DNA from: Polaribacter reichenbachii
Lineage (GTDB): Bacteria > Bacteroidota > Bacteroidia > Flavobacteriales > Flavobacteriaceae
Length of the DNA stretch: 64,000 nt
NCBI RefSeq assembly: GCF_001975665.1
Contig: NZ_CP019419.1
Coordinates: 2,525,501 to 2,589,500 of the forward strand
Reading direction: 5' to 3'
Positions 7,696-17,921 of the stretch are shown here, piece after piece (within the stretch, counting starts at the first letter, position 1; each line of letters starts with the position of its first letter). The position numbers were made by a program, and so were the translations under genes. The notes under the pieces were generated by a model, which saw only the letters and a program-made list of their open reading frames with translations, was not told the DNA's origin and made no database searches.

Positions 7696-8259
7696 TTACA
7701 AATTTTTGAAAATCATTTCTATATAATCTTCAATTTCTTTATCGCTATTTACTCTAGATGCTGCAGATAAACCGTGTTTTGCTAAAAGTAAATAATTGAC
7801 TTGCTTTAAAATGGTTTCCTTGTCTTTATCAGAATTTTGGCTAAGCTTTTCAATGAAAATTTCTTTTAAGTTCGTCATAAAAGATTTCATTTGTTCGTTT
7901 ATAATTTCGTCATTTTTATCTGAAAACTCATTAAAAGTATTGGTTACCAAACAGCCTTTTTGATTACCTTCTAGATTACAAATCTTAATGGAATTATAAA
8001 AAAAAGTTTTAATGTCTTCAACACCATTTTTTGAGTTTTTTAATTCTTCAAAAATGGAGTTTACTTTTTTATTATAGCTTTTTAAACTTTCAATAAAAAG
8101 ACCTTTTTTGTTACCAAAACTAGAGTATATAGAAAATTTATTAATGCCCATTTCTTTTTCTAGCATTTGCATAGACGTAGTTTCATACCCATTTTTCCAA
8201 AATAGGTTCATCGCTTTTTCAACAACTACATCTTCGTTATATGCTTTTTTTCTAGCCAT
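7696..8259 (-). CDS. TetR/AcrR family transcriptional regulator
   Basis: This 187-residue protein has an N-terminal helix-turn-helix typical of TetR: VVEKAMNLFWKNGYETTSMQ followed by INKFSIYSSFGNKKGLF (about residues 11-55). The C-terminal ligand domain has Cys residues (NLEGNQKGCLV) and resembles the family subgroup with GCL.NT motifs. It probably autoregulates and controls the downstream AhpD-like gene, because both starts are preceded by the same palindrome. The ligand is unknown. Confidence 0.92.
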   Translation of the reverse strand: MARKKAYNEDVVVEKAMNLFWKNGYETTSMQMLEKEMGINKFSIYSSFGNKKGLFIESLKSYNKKVNSIFEELKNSKNGVEDIKTFFYNSIKICNLEGNQKGCLVTNTFNEFSDKNDEIINEQMKSFMTNLKEIFIEKLSQNSDKDKETILKQVNYLLLAKHGLSAASRVNSDKEIEDYIEMIFKNL

Positions 8260-8281
8260 TAGTTCTAATTACAGTACAAAA

Positions 8282-8297
8282 CTAAACAATTGGTTAG
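8282..8297. promoter_or_regulatory. Putative TetR operator upstream of the regulator gene
   Basis: CTAAAC-AATT-GGTTAG lies 22 bp before the regulator start and differs from the site at 7659-7674 at 2 of 16 positions (one in the centre, one in the right arm). This is consistent with autoregulation. Confidence 0.6.
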
Positions 8298-8412
8298 AAA
8301 TAAAAAAATGAATATATGATTTAAGCCAAACCTTAACAAAATTTTGTATTTTTTTACTGCTGATAAACTTTTGAAATAAATATAATTTGATGAAACAGTT
8401 GCAAACAAAAAT

Positions 8413-9099
8413 TTACTTTTTAGCATACAACCACCAATTCATATCTCTAGTAAGTTTGTAACCTAGTTTTTCATAAATTCCGATTGCAAGATTTCCTTTA
8501 TTTGTATGTAGAATTGGTAATTTGTTTTCTTTTAAAATTTCTTTTGATGTATAATAAATGAGTTGTTTAGCAAAACCCCTTTTTGTATAATCAGGATGTG
8601 TAACTACTGAACTTACTTCAATAAAATCGTCGGTTTGCATTCTTTGACCGGAAATAGCAACTAATTTATTGTCTTTATAAATACCATAAAAATTACCCAT
8701 CTTAAATCCTTTTTTTTGATAAAACCCTGGCATTACCAACCAAATTAAATTATAAACTTCTTCAATGTTTTTATCTGTTAATAAAACAATTTTTTCGGTG
8801 ATATTTACATCAACCAAATTTTCTAAAACCATTTGGCAACCGTTTATTTTTTTCTGTAAAACAATTTTTTCTGAATCGATTATTGGAGTTTGTTTTTCTG
8901 ATACAAAAAAGAAGTTTTCAGTTTTATCAACATATTCTTTTGAGGCATCTGCAGTTTTATTTTCATCTAAAAAAGCACCAAAATTATTTATTTCAGGATT
9001 GTAGAAATAAGCACCATCAAATTCTATTCGAAATTTTTTATGTGTTTCTTGTAAAGAATACCAGACCGGATTTTTTAATTTTTCTTCTAGTGTTACCAT
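8413..9099 (-). CDS. GNAT family N-acetyltransferase
   Basis: This 228-residue protein has its acyl-CoA-binding GNAT half at about residues 115-225. Visible features are EVSSVVTHPDYTKRGFAKQLI with the RGxA-type pyrophosphate loop, then LHTNKGNLAIGIYEKLGYKL, the typical C-terminal N..A...Y.K.G pattern. The N-terminal half is divergent, as in FR47/GCN5-related double-domain proteins. The acceptor substrate cannot be predicted. It is separated from clpC upstream by the clpC terminator, so it probably has its own promoter. Confidence 0.88.
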   Translation of the reverse strand: MVTLEEKLKNPVWYSLQETHKKFRIEFDGAYFYNPEINNFGAFLDENKTADASKEYVDKTENFFFVSEKQTPIIDSEKIVLQKKINGCQMVLENLVDVNITEKIVLLTDKNIEEVYNLIWLVMPGFYQKKGFKMGNFYGIYKDNKLVAISGQRMQTDDFIEVSSVVTHPDYTKRGFAKQLIYYTSKEILKENKLPILHTNKGNLAIGIYEKLGYKLTRDMNWWLYAKK

Positions 9100-9112
9100 T
9101 GTTTACAAAATT

Positions 9113-9144
9113 AAAAAACTCGCAGTTTCTGCGAGTTTTTTTTT
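9113..9144 (-). terminator. Intrinsic terminator after clpC
   Basis: Arms AAAAAACTCGCAG (9113-9125) and CTGCGAGTTTTTT (9129-9141) have a 3-nt loop. Read on the minus strand it is a strong stem plus T-run just downstream of the clpC stop. Confidence 0.9.
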
Positions 9145-9165
9145 ATAAATTAAATATAAAATATA

Positions 9166-11730
9166 TTAAGATTCTGTTTCTGTTCTAGTTTCAGGCTTCT
9201 TTTCACCTTTTACAATATTAATGGTAAGTTCATCTTTTACATCATCAAAATCCATTATAATAGTATCGCCTTCAGTAAGTTTAGAATTTACTATTTCTTC
9301 TGCTAATGCATCCTCTATATATTTCTGAATTGCTCTCTTTAAAGGTCTAGCTCCATATTTTTTATCAAAACCTTTATCAGCGATATAATCTTTAGCTTTA
9401 TCACTTAAATTTAAAGTGTAACCTAAATCAGAAATTCTGTATAATAGTTTATCTAATTCAATATCGATAATAGAATGAATATCTTCTCTTTCTAAAGCAT
9501 TAAATACAATTACATCATCTATTCTATTTAAGAATTCTGGAGCAAAAGATTTCTTTAAAGCACCTTCTATAACAGATTTTGCATGTGCGTCTGCTTGTTC
9601 TTTTTTAGAAGATGTTCCAAAACCAACGCCACCACCAAAGTCTTTTAATTGACGAGCACCAATGTTAGAAGTCATTATAATAATGGTATTTCTAAAATCG
9701 ATTTTACGACCTAAACTATCAGTAATATGTCCATCATCTAAAATTTGTAACAACATATTAAACACATCTGGATGCGCTTTTTCTATCTCGTCTAATAAAA
9801 TTACAGAATATGGTTTTCTACGTACTTTTTCTGTTAATTGACCACCTTCTTCATAACCTACATAACCTGGAGGAGCACCAATTAAACGAGAAATAGCGAA
9901 TTTTTCCATATACTCACTCATGTCAATTCTAATTAAAGAATCGTCAGAGTCAAATAATTCGCGTGCTAAAACTTTTGCCAATTGTGTTTTACCAACACCA
10001 GTTTGTCCTAAGAAAATAAATGAACCAATTGGTTTGTTTGGGTCTTTTAATCCAACTCTATTACGTTGTATTGCTTTCACCACTTTTGTAACAGCTTCAT
10101 CTTGGCCTATTACTTTACCTTTTATCATTGCAGGTAACTCGTGTAATCTATGGCTTTCTGCTTCTGCAACTCTGTTTACAGGAATACCTGTCATCATAGA
10201 AACTACTTCTGCAACATTATCTTCAGTAACAATTTCTCTGTTTAATTTAGAGTCATCTTCCCATTGTTTCTGAGCAGAATTTAACGCTGCTTCCATATTC
10301 TTTTCATCGTCTCTTAACTTGGCAGCTTCTTCGTATTTCTGACCATTAACAGCTTTTGTTTTCTTATCGCGAATAATTTCTAATTGCGCTTCTAATTCTA
10401 AAACTTGTTTAGGCACTACAATGTTGGTAATATGAATTCGAGAACCTGCTTCATCAAGAGCGTCAATCGCTTTGTCTGGTAGGTATCTATCAGTCATATA
10501 TCTATTAGTTAATTTTACACAAGCCTCAATAGCGTTATCTGTAAAATCAACATTATGATGTTCTTCGTATTTTCCTTTTATATTTTGTAAAATCTGAATG
10601 GTTTCTTCAACAGAAGTTGGGTCTACAATTACCTTTTGAAAACGACGCTCTAAAGCACCATCTTTTTCGATATTTGTTCTAAACTCATCTAAAGTTGTTG
10701 CACCAATACATTGAATTTCGCCTCTTGCTAAAGCTGGCTTTAACATATTAGAAGCGTCTAAAGAACCAGTGGCACCACCTGCACCAACAATAGTATGAAT
10801 TTCATCAATAAAAAGAATAATATCATCATTCTTTTCTAATTCATTCATTAAGGCTTTCATTCTTTCTTCGAATTGACCTCTGTACTTTGTACCAGCAACT
10901 AAGCTTGCTAAATCTAGAGAAACAATTCTTTTATCAAACAAAATACGAGAAACTTTTCTATCTACAATTCGCAATGCTAAACCTTCTGCAATAGCAGATT
11001 TACCAACACCAGGTTCACCAATTAACATTGGGTTATTTTTCTTTCTACGACTTAAAATTTGTGAAACGCGTTCTATTTCTTTTTGACGACCTACAACTGG
11101 ATCTAATTTCCCTTTTTCAGCCAAATCTGTTAAATCACGACCAAAATTATCTAGAACAGGTGTTTTCGATTTTTTAGTGGTTTTACTTTTTTGAGTTTGC
11201 TCAAAAGGATTTGATTTTTCTGATGCATATTCATCATCAGAAGGTGTTTCTGCTATTGGGTTTGTAGGTAAATCCATATCAGTATCATCTACGTGTAATT
11301 GTTTGTATAAAGCTTTTGCTTCATCGTAATTTACGTGATATTTTTGAATCAACTTTGTGGTTGGGTCATTTTCATTACGTAAAACACAAAGTAATAAATG
11401 AGCTGTATCAATAGCATCACTTTGGTATAATTTAGCTTCTAAAAAAGTTGTTTTTAAAGCTTTTTCTGCCTGTCTTGTTAAGCGTAAACTAGGTTTATCT
11501 GTAACTTCTGTAAATGTTGGGTTTGACGGATTTAATTGCTCCAATTTTTTGCGTAAAAGCATTAAATCAACATCAAATGCTGTTAATATTTCTATCGCTT
11601 TTCCTTCGCCTTTTCTTATCAAACCAAGTAAAAGATGTTCTGTTCCAATAAATTCGTGGCCTAATCTTAAAGCCTCTTCTTTACTAAAAGTGATTACATC
11701 TCTAACTTTTGGTGAAAAATTATCGTCCAT
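9166..11730 (-). CDS. clpC: ATP-dependent Clp protease ATP-binding subunit ClpC
   Basis: This 854-residue AAA+ unfoldase feeds substrates to ClpP in the cytoplasm. The domain order is classic. Clp-N repeats come first (about residues 1-150, including LGHEFIGTEHLLLGL). The first AAA+ domain follows with Walker A GEPGVGKSAIAEG and Walker B ILFIDEIHT. A UVR-like middle segment has YEEAAKLRDDEKNME, which distinguishes ClpC from ClpA and ClpB. The second AAA+ domain has GQTGVGKTQLAK and VILLDEIEKAH, then a D2-small domain. It is transcribed alone, away from gyrA. Confidence 0.95.
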   Translation of the reverse strand: MDDNFSPKVRDVITFSKEEALRLGHEFIGTEHLLLGLIRKGEGKAIEILTAFDVDLMLLRKKLEQLNPSNPTFTEVTDKPSLRLTRQAEKALKTTFLEAKLYQSDAIDTAHLLLCVLRNENDPTTKLIQKYHVNYDEAKALYKQLHVDDTDMDLPTNPIAETPSDDEYASEKSNPFEQTQKSKTTKKSKTPVLDNFGRDLTDLAEKGKLDPVVGRQKEIERVSQILSRRKKNNPMLIGEPGVGKSAIAEGLALRIVDRKVSRILFDKRIVSLDLASLVAGTKYRGQFEERMKALMNELEKNDDIILFIDEIHTIVGAGGATGSLDASNMLKPALARGEIQCIGATTLDEFRTNIEKDGALERRFQKVIVDPTSVEETIQILQNIKGKYEEHHNVDFTDNAIEACVKLTNRYMTDRYLPDKAIDALDEAGSRIHITNIVVPKQVLELEAQLEIIRDKKTKAVNGQKYEEAAKLRDDEKNMEAALNSAQKQWEDDSKLNREIVTEDNVAEVVSMMTGIPVNRVAEAESHRLHELPAMIKGKVIGQDEAVTKVVKAIQRNRVGLKDPNKPIGSFIFLGQTGVGKTQLAKVLARELFDSDDSLIRIDMSEYMEKFAISRLIGAPPGYVGYEEGGQLTEKVRRKPYSVILLDEIEKAHPDVFNMLLQILDDGHITDSLGRKIDFRNTIIIMTSNIGARQLKDFGGGVGFGTSSKKEQADAHAKSVIEGALKKSFAPEFLNRIDDVIVFNALEREDIHSIIDIELDKLLYRISDLGYTLNLSDKAKDYIADKGFDKKYGARPLKRAIQKYIEDALAEEIVNSKLTEGDTIIMDFDDVKDELTINIVKGEKKPETRTETES

Positions 11731-11931
11731 ATTTCTTTCTATCTAAAATTGATGTGTTGTAAATTTAGTCCTTTTTTTGTCAAAATAATTACAAAAAAGA
11801 TGCCATTGTAAAAATCTGACAGTTTGACCTGCAATACAAGATAGAAAACTATTGTAAATCAGGCAAATAAAATAACGTTAAAAATTATTAAAAAATGTTG
11901 ATAACTCTACTGTTTTGAAAGTAGGAAAACC

Positions 11932-11961
11932 TTTGAAAAAACAGTAAGAAATAGTATCTTG
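11932..11961 (+). promoter_or_regulatory. Putative gyrA promoter
   Basis: A TTTG at 11932-11935 (-33) and TATCTTG at 11955-11961 (-7, close to TAnnTTTG) are separated by 19 bp, about 40 bp before the gyrA ATG. This is the spacing expected for a Bacteroidota housekeeping promoter. Confidence 0.5.
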
Positions 11962-12002
11962 CCTTGTTTTAAAAATTAGATAGTTATTAATAAGAATTAT
12001 AT

Positions 12003-14507
12003 ATGGCAGAAGGCGAAAAGTTAATTCCAATTAACATTGAAGAGCAGATGAAAGCTGCATACATTGATTACTCAATGTCAGTAATAGTTTCAAGAGCATT
12101 ACCAGATGTAAGAGATGGTTTAAAACCAGTTCACAGAAGGGTTTTGTATGGGATGCACGAACTAGGAATTAAAGCTACTGGAGCTTATAAAAAATCAGCA
12201 AGAATTGTTGGGGAAGTGTTGGGTAAATATCACCCACATGGAGATACATCTGTATACGATTCTATGGTAAGAATGGCGCAAGACTGGAGTGTGCGTTATA
12301 TGATGGTAGATGGTCAAGGAAACTTTGGTTCTGTAGATGGAGATAGTCCAGCAGCAATGCGTTATACTGAGGTAAGAATGCAAAAAATATCAGAAGAAAT
12401 GTTAGCTGATATTGAAAAAGATACTGTAGACCATTCTTTAAATTTTGATGATACTTTACAAGAACCTACTGTTCTACCCACTCGTATCCCCAATTTATTG
12501 GTAAATGGAGCTTCTGGTATTGCTGTAGGTATGGCAACAAATATGGCGCCTCATAACTTAACAGAAGTTATTAATGGTACTGTTGCTTATATCGAAAATA
12601 GAGATATTGAGATAGATGAGTTAATGCAACATGTAACTGCACCAGATTTTCCTACAGGTGGTATTATTTATGGTTATGATGGTGTAAAAGATGCTTTTCA
12701 TACAGGTCGTGGACGAATTGTAATGCGTGCCAAAGCCAATATCGAAGAAGTTAAAGGACGTGAGTGTATTGTTGTAACTGAAATTCCTTATCAAGTGAAT
12801 AAGGCAGATATGATTAAGAAAACTGCTGACTTGGTAAATGATAAAAAAATAGAAGGTATTGCTAATATTAGAGATGAATCTGATAGAAATGGAATGCGTA
12901 TTGTTTACATTTTAAAACGTGATGCAATACCTAATATCGTTCTAAATAAATTGTTTAAATACACCCAGTTACAAACTTCTTTTAGTGTAAATAATATTGC
13001 TTTAGTTAATGGTAGACCTGAGCAATTGAACCTAAAACAATTGATTCATTATTTTGTTGAGCACAGACATGAAGTTGTTGTTCGTAGAACAGAATATGAG
13101 TTGAAGAAAGCAGAAGCTAGAGCACATATTTTAGAAGGATTAATTATTGCTTCGGATAATATTGATGAAGTAATTAAAATTATTAGAGCTTCTTCTAATG
13201 CTGATGAAGCAAGAACCAGTTTAATTGAGCGTTTTGAGTTAACAGAAATTCAAGCAAAAGCAATTGTAGAAATGCGTTTGCGTCAATTAACAGGTTTAGA
13301 GCAAGATAAATTACGTGCTGAGTATGATGAGATTATGATAACGATTACTGACTTAAAAGATATTTTATCTAATGAGCCAAGACGTTATCAAATAATTACT
13401 GATGAGTTATTACATATTAAAAGTAAATATGGTGATGAGCGTAGATCTATTATAGAATATGCAGGTGGCGATATGCGTATAGAGGATATGATTCCTGATA
13501 CTAAAGTTGTAGTTACCATTTCTAATGCAGGTTATTTAAAACGTACAAATCTTGAAGAATATAAAGTTCAGAATAGAGGAGGAAGAGGTCAAAAAGGAGC
13601 AACTACTAGAAATGAAGATTTCTTAGAACATTTATTTGTAGGGACAAACCATCAATACATGATGTTCTTTACTCAAAAAGGTAAGGTTTTCTGGATGCGT
13701 GTTTATGAAATTCCTGAAGGTGGTAAAAACACCAAAGGTAGAGCAATGCAAAACTTGATTAATATTGAGCAAGATGATAGCGTAAAAGCATTTTTGGTAA
13801 CCCAAGATTTAAAAGACGAAGATTATGTAAATAGTCATTACGTAATTATGGCAACCAAAAAAGGACAAGTTAAAAAGACTTCTTTAGAACAATATTCTAG
13901 ACCAAGAACAAATGGTATTAATGCCATTACTATTAAAGAAGGTGATGAATTATTAGAAGCAAAATTAACAACAGGAGACAGCCAAGTAATGTTGGCTTTA
14001 AAATCGGGTAAATCTATTCGTTTTGAAGAAGCCAAAACAAGACCAATGGGTAGAACAGCTTCTGGTGTAAGAGGTATTACATTGCAACATGAAAATGATG
14101 AAGTTATTGGTATGGTTGCAGTAAATGACATGGACAGCAACATTCTTGTAGTTTCTGAAAAAGGATATGGAAAACGTTCTAGTTTAGAGGATTATAGAAT
14201 TACCAATAGAGGAGGTAAAGGAGTAAAAACTTTAAATATTTCTGAGAAAACGGGTAATTTGGTTGCTATAAAAAATGTTGATGATTCTAATGATTTAATG
14301 ATTATTAATAAATCTGGAATTATCATAAGAATGGCTGTTGAAGACTTACGTGTAATGGGGCGTGCAACTCAAGGTGTACGTTTAATTAATATTAAAGAAG
14401 ACGATAGTATTGCAGCTGTTGCCAAAGTAATTAATGAAGAGGATGCAGATGATGAAATAGAAAATGGCACGGATATTGAAAATAGTACAAACGAAAATCA
14501 AGAGTAA
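12003..14507 (+). CDS. gyrA: DNA gyrase subunit A
   Basis: This 834-residue protein is the breakage-reunion subunit of the type II topoisomerase that supercoils DNA. The catalytic tyrosine is Tyr121 in AMRYTEVRM. The quinolone-resistance region reads [17 protein letters not shown], with Thr82 and Asp86 at the classic positions. The C-terminal beta-pinwheel contains the GyrA-box-like [10 protein letters not shown] and further blades. The tail after about residue 815 is acidic and Asn/Glu-rich. The start ATG gives the standard [11 protein letters not shown]-terminus. A TPR lipid-free exported protein gene follows 22 bp downstream, probably in the same transcript. Confidence 0.97.
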   Translation: MAEGEKLIPINIEEQMKAAYIDYSMSVIVSRALPDVRDGLKPVHRRVLYGMHELGIKATGAYKKSARIVGEVLGKYHPHGDTSVYDSMVRMAQDWSVRYMMVDGQGNFGSVDGDSPAAMRYTEVRMQKISEEMLADIEKDTVDHSLNFDDTLQEPTVLPTRIPNLLVNGASGIAVGMATNMAPHNLTEVINGTVAYIENRDIEIDELMQHVTAPDFPTGGIIYGYDGVKDAFHTGRGRIVMRAKANIEEVKGRECIVVTEIPYQVNKADMIKKTADLVNDKKIEGIANIRDESDRNGMRIVYILKRDAIPNIVLNKLFKYTQLQTSFSVNNIALVNGRPEQLNLKQLIHYFVEHRHEVVVRRTEYELKKAEARAHILEGLIIASDNIDEVIKIIRASSNADEARTSLIERFELTEIQAKAIVEMRLRQLTGLEQDKLRAEYDEIMITITDLKDILSNEPRRYQIITDELLHIKSKYGDERRSIIEYAGGDMRIEDMIPDTKVVVTISNAGYLKRTNLEEYKVQNRGGRGQKGATTRNEDFLEHLFVGTNHQYMMFFTQKGKVFWMRVYEIPEGGKNTKGRAMQNLINIEQDDSVKAFLVTQDLKDEDYVNSHYVIMATKKGQVKKTSLEQYSRPRTNGINAITIKEGDELLEAKLTTGDSQVMLALKSGKSIRFEEAKTRPMGRTASGVRGITLQHENDEVIGMVAVNDMDSNILVVSEKGYGKRSSLEDYRITNRGGKGVKTLNISEKTGNLVAIKNVDDSNDLMIINKSGIIIRMAVEDLRVMGRATQGVRLINIKEDDSIAAVAKVINEEDADDEIENGTDIENSTNENQE

Positions 14508-14529
14508 CAATAAATTTAAATATAGTAAA

Positions 14530-15777
14530 ATGAAAAATCAAATATTAGCACTTTCATTAGGATTGATGTCAATTGGAATGTTTGGGCAAAAAAATGAACT
14601 AAAAGCTGCAGAGAAAGCCATTAAAAAGAATGACTTTAAGACAGCGAAAGCAGCTATTCTTCCTCTAGAAAGTATGGAAGGTTCTATGGATGCAAAGTAT
14701 CAAGCTAAATATTATTATTTAAAAGGTGCTGCGTATGGAAAATCTAATGTTGAAAAAGCTGCAGAGGCTTACAATAAATTATTTGAGGTAGAAAAAGCAA
14801 GTGGTAGTTCTAAATACACTAAAATTGCTACACCAAAATTGAATGAATTAATTCAGTTTGTTTCAGAAAAAGCAATTAAAGCGTATAGTACAGATAAAGA
14901 TTATAAATCTGCTACTAAAGATTTTTATTTAACGTATAAATTGAGTCCTGCAGATACTACTTTTTTATATAATGCAGCTGTAAGTGCTTCTTTAGACAAA
15001 GACTATGATGCTTCTTTAAAGTATTATAATATGTTACAAGACCTAGGTTATACAGGGATTTCTACGCAATACTTAGCTGTTAATAAAGCAAGTGGTGCTA
15101 CAGAAAATTTAGGTACTAAAGAGAACAGAGATACAATGGTTAAGTTTGGTACTTACATTAATCCTTCTGATAATACTACTGAATCTAGACAACCAGAAAT
15201 CGTTAAAAACATTGGTTACATTTTAATTAATCAAGGTAAAAATGATGAGGCAATTGTAGTTATTCAAGAAGCTAGAAAATCAAATCCAAAAGATTTAAAC
15301 CTTTTATTGAATGAAGCTCAACTTTACATTAAATTAGAAAAAATGGATAAGTTTGGTGAATTAATGCAAGAAGCTATTGCTTTAGACCCAACGAACCCTA
15401 CACTTTTCTTTAATTTAGGTGTTGTAAATCAGAATGAAAAAAATACTGAAGACGCTATTAAATATTACAAAAAAGCAATTGAGTTAAAGCCAGATTATGG
15501 TGATGCTTATATGAATTTAGCAGTAGCAATTCTTGCAGGAGAAGAAGCAATTGTAAATGAAATGAACAAAAATTTATCTAATTTTAAAAAGTATGATGAA
15601 TTAGAAGGTAAACAAAAAGAATTATACAAAGAAGCTTTACCTTATTTAGAAAAAGCAGATGAATTAGGTAGAACAGAAGATACTGTAAAGTCTATTTTAA
15701 ATATTTATGATCTTTTAGAAATGACTGAAAAAGCAGATGCTTTAAGAGTTATTTATAAAGAAATGAGAGGTCAATAA
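14530..15777 (+). CDS. Exported tetratricopeptide-repeat protein
   Basis: I chose the ATG at 14530 because the next residues, MKNQILALSLGLMSIGMFGQ, form a signal peptide. The upstream in-frame extension overlaps gyrA. The mature protein (415 residues with signal) has helical repeats throughout. The clearest TPR units are at about residues 245-345: NKNDEAIVVIQEARKSNPKD, then NPTLFFNLGVVNQ, NTEDAIKYYKKAIELKPDYG and DAYMNLAVA. Probably a periplasmic scaffold or outer-membrane-associated protein; the partner is unknown. It ends at a bidirectional terminator. Confidence 0.88.
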   Translation: MKNQILALSLGLMSIGMFGQKNELKAAEKAIKKNDFKTAKAAILPLESMEGSMDAKYQAKYYYLKGAAYGKSNVEKAAEAYNKLFEVEKASGSSKYTKIATPKLNELIQFVSEKAIKAYSTDKDYKSATKDFYLTYKLSPADTTFLYNAAVSASLDKDYDASLKYYNMLQDLGYTGISTQYLAVNKASGATENLGTKENRDTMVKFGTYINPSDNTTESRQPEIVKNIGYILINQGKNDEAIVVIQEARKSNPKDLNLLLNEAQLYIKLEKMDKFGELMQEAIALDPTNPTLFFNLGVVNQNEKNTEDAIKYYKKAIELKPDYGDAYMNLAVAILAGEEAIVNEMNKNLSNFKKYDELEGKQKELYKEALPYLEKADELGRTEDTVKSILNIYDLLEMTEKADALRVIYKEMRGQ

Positions 15778-15797
15778 ATAGCATTTTTAATTAGCAT

Positions 15798-15829
15798 AAA
15801 AAACCGAAACTTTTAAGTTTCGGTTTTTT
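15798..15829. terminator. Bidirectional intrinsic terminator
   Basis: Arms AAAAAACCGAAACTT (15798-15812) and AAGTTTCGGTTTTTT (15815-15829) are perfect, with a 2-nt centre. It lies between the convergent TPR and NlpC/P60 genes; its right end touches the stop codon of the latter. Confidence 0.92.
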
Positions 15830-16596
15830 TATATCAGTTTTTTAATAACTCTTAGTTTGTGTGTATGCGTGTGTAAATCGTTGTTAAAAATTCCACTATG
15901 GTCTAAAGTATCAATTCTAACCTTACCATAAGCGTGAATAATATGGTAATCTTTTAAGATGATACCAACGTGAATAATTTCTCCTTCTTCATTATCAAAA
16001 AAGGCCAAATCACCAGGTTCACTTTCTTCTATAAAACTTAAAACTTCACCTTGTTTTGCTTGTTGATGCGCATCTCTAAATAATTTGTGACCACATAGTT
16101 TATATATCATTTGCGTAAAACCAGAACAATCAATGCCAAAAGGCGTTTTACCACCCCATAAATAAGGTGTGTTTAAGAATATAAAAGCAGTTTGTATAAT
16201 TTCATTTTTAGAATGTGCTCCAGAAAAGACCTTTCCTTCAAATTGAAACTTTTTTTCGTTTATAGAAAAATGCTGATTTTCGTAAAAAGGTAAATGAGCA
16301 CCTAAAGGAATCGTTAATAAATTACCAGAAACGTCTGTAATATAATCAATAACTTCACCAGCATAAATATGAGTTTGATGACTTATTTTATGAAATAATT
16401 CTTCGGATATTTCTTCGAATTGTTTGTTATCTATAAAGCCTTCGTATTCATCAAAAGACAATTTAATTTTACTCCAATTCTTATTTTTTTCAAGAATAGT
16501 AAAACACTCACCAAACAAAACCTGACTAACCATTTCTGATTGGTCTGTAGATTCTGCTCGTAAAGGAACAATACTTAAATTACAAATTCCGTACAA
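15829..16596 (-). CDS. C40 (NlpC/P60) peptidase with SH3-like N-terminus
   Basis: This 255-residue protein has two N-terminal bacterial SH3-like modules (about residues 1-120). A C-terminal NlpC/P60 domain follows, with the triad in GIDCSGF (Cys157), GEIIHVGI (His209) and IIHAYG (His221). Family members are gamma-D-glutamyl-diamino-acid endopeptidases that cut peptidoglycan peptides, in growth or recycling. No signal peptide is obvious from the chosen start, so it may act on muropeptides in the cytoplasm, like YkfC-type enzymes. It starts 14 bp after the thiolase stop on the same strand. Confidence 0.9.
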   Translation of the reverse strand: MYGICNLSIVPLRAESTDQSEMVSQVLFGECFTILEKNKNWSKIKLSFDEYEGFIDNKQFEEISEELFHKISHQTHIYAGEVIDYITDVSGNLLTIPLGAHLPFYENQHFSINEKKFQFEGKVFSGAHSKNEIIQTAFIFLNTPYLWGGKTPFGIDCSGFTQMIYKLCGHKLFRDAHQQAKQGEVLSFIEESEPGDLAFFDNEEGEIIHVGIILKDYHIIHAYGKVRIDTLDHSGIFNNDLHTHTHKLRVIKKLI

Positions 16597-16610
16597 ATTA
16601 TTTAATAAAA

Positions 16611-17786
16611 TTAGATGCGTTCTATAATTAATGCGCTTGCACCACCACCACCATTACAAATAGCTGCAGCACCAATTTTGGCATTATTTTGTTTTAAAAT
16701 AGAGGTTAAAGCAATTACAATTCTTGCTCCAGAAACTCCTAAAGGATGTCCTAAAGAAACAGCACCACCATTTACGTTGGTATTTTTATCAGTAATGCCT
16801 AATATTTTCATATTTGCTAAACCAACTACAGAAAAAGCTTCATTAAATTCAAAGTAATCTACATCATCAATATTTAAATTTGCTTTTGCTAAGGCTTTTG
16901 GTAAAGCTTTAGAAGGTGCAGTTGTAAACCATTTTGGTTCGTGAGCAGCATCTGCATAACTCACTATTTTTGCAAGCGGAGTTAGATTTAACTCAGCCGC
17001 TTTTTTAGCAGACATTAAAACCAAAGCTGCTCCACCATCATTTATAGTAGAAGCATTTGCAGCAGTTACTGTTCCGTCTTTTGTAAAAGCAGGTCGTAAA
17101 GCAGGAATTTTTTCCATTTTTACATTCTTGTACTCTTCATCCGAAGAAAAAATAATTGGCTCACCTCTTCTTTGCGGAATGGAAACTGGCACAATTTCAT
17201 CGTCAAATTTACCTTCGCTCCAAGCTTTTGCAGATCTTTCGTAAGATTGAATTGCAAATGCATCTTGATCTTCTCTTGTAAAACTGTATTCAGTAGCACA
17301 TTCATCAGCACAAACACCCATAGCAACTTTACCATAAGCATCTACTAAGCCGTCTTTTTGCATACCATCTTCCATTGTAATTGGCCCAAATTTAGAACCA
17401 GTTCTTGCATATTGATAATGAGGAATCATACTCATATTTTCCATACCACCAGCAACTACAATGTCAGCATCGCCTAAAGCAATAGTTTGTGAAGCTAACA
17501 TAATCGATTTCATACCAGAAGCACAAACTTTATTTACGGTTGTACAAGGCACAGTATCTGGTATGCCAGCGTGAATTGCAGCTTGTCTTGCAGGAGCTTG
17601 CCCTAAACCAGCAGAAACCACATTACCCATAAATACTTCTTCTACAAGATTGGCATCTAAATTAATTTTTTCTAAAGCACCTTTTATAGCTGTTGCTCCT
17701 AATATTGTTGCTGGTATGGTAGATAAACTCCCCATAAAACTACCAATTGGCGTTCTGGCTACAGATACAATTACTACATCTTTCAT
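16611..17786 (-). CDS. Acetyl-CoA C-acyltransferase (thiolase)
   Basis: This 391-residue thiolase has all catalytic parts: nucleophile Cys88 in NKVCASGMKS, His347 in SLGHPLG and Cys377 in ICNGGGGASA, plus the NEAFS signature. It catalyses reversible condensation or cleavage of acyl-CoA and acetyl-CoA. The sequence style is that of biosynthetic acetyl-CoA acetyltransferases (AtoB/PhaA type). With no other beta-oxidation gene nearby, the direction of the reaction in the cell is open. Divergent from the HD phosphohydrolase gene. Confidence 0.95.
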   Translation of the reverse strand: MKDVVIVSVARTPIGSFMGSLSTIPATILGATAIKGALEKINLDANLVEEVFMGNVVSAGLGQAPARQAAIHAGIPDTVPCTTVNKVCASGMKSIMLASQTIALGDADIVVAGGMENMSMIPHYQYARTGSKFGPITMEDGMQKDGLVDAYGKVAMGVCADECATEYSFTREDQDAFAIQSYERSAKAWSEGKFDDEIVPVSIPQRRGEPIIFSSDEEYKNVKMEKIPALRPAFTKDGTVTAANASTINDGGAALVLMSAKKAAELNLTPLAKIVSYADAAHEPKWFTTAPSKALPKALAKANLNIDDVDYFEFNEAFSVVGLANMKILGITDKNTNVNGGAVSLGHPLGVSGARIVIALTSILKQNNAKIGAAAICNGGGGASALIIERI

Positions 17787-17872
17787 AAATTATATTTAAG
17801 GTGATTTTAAAAAAATAATATGCTAAAATAACCATTTTAAATCAAAATGAAATCTTAATAGAATTGTAATTT

Positions 17873-17901
17873 TTTGGCTTCGTATATTTACTGTAAGTTT
17901 G
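17873..17901 (+). promoter_or_regulatory. Putative promoter of the HD phosphohydrolase gene
   Basis: TTTG (17873-17876) and TAAGTTTG (17894-17901) fit the Bacteroidota -33/-7 consensus with a 17-bp spacer. The -7 box is a perfect TAnnTTTG match, 20 bp before the ATG. Confidence 0.55.
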
Positions 17902-17921
17902 TTTAATAAATAGTATTGTTT

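Noticed and set aside
12240..12270. Thr82 in the GyrA quinolone-resistance region as a possible resistance mutation
   Set aside because: I recall Thr at this position in susceptible flavobacteria, so it is likely native; the Asp86 position is also normal.
12195..12383. A minus-strand frame within gyrA
   Set aside because: It is a shadow of the gyrA coding strand, rich in His and Cys as expected of antisense translation.
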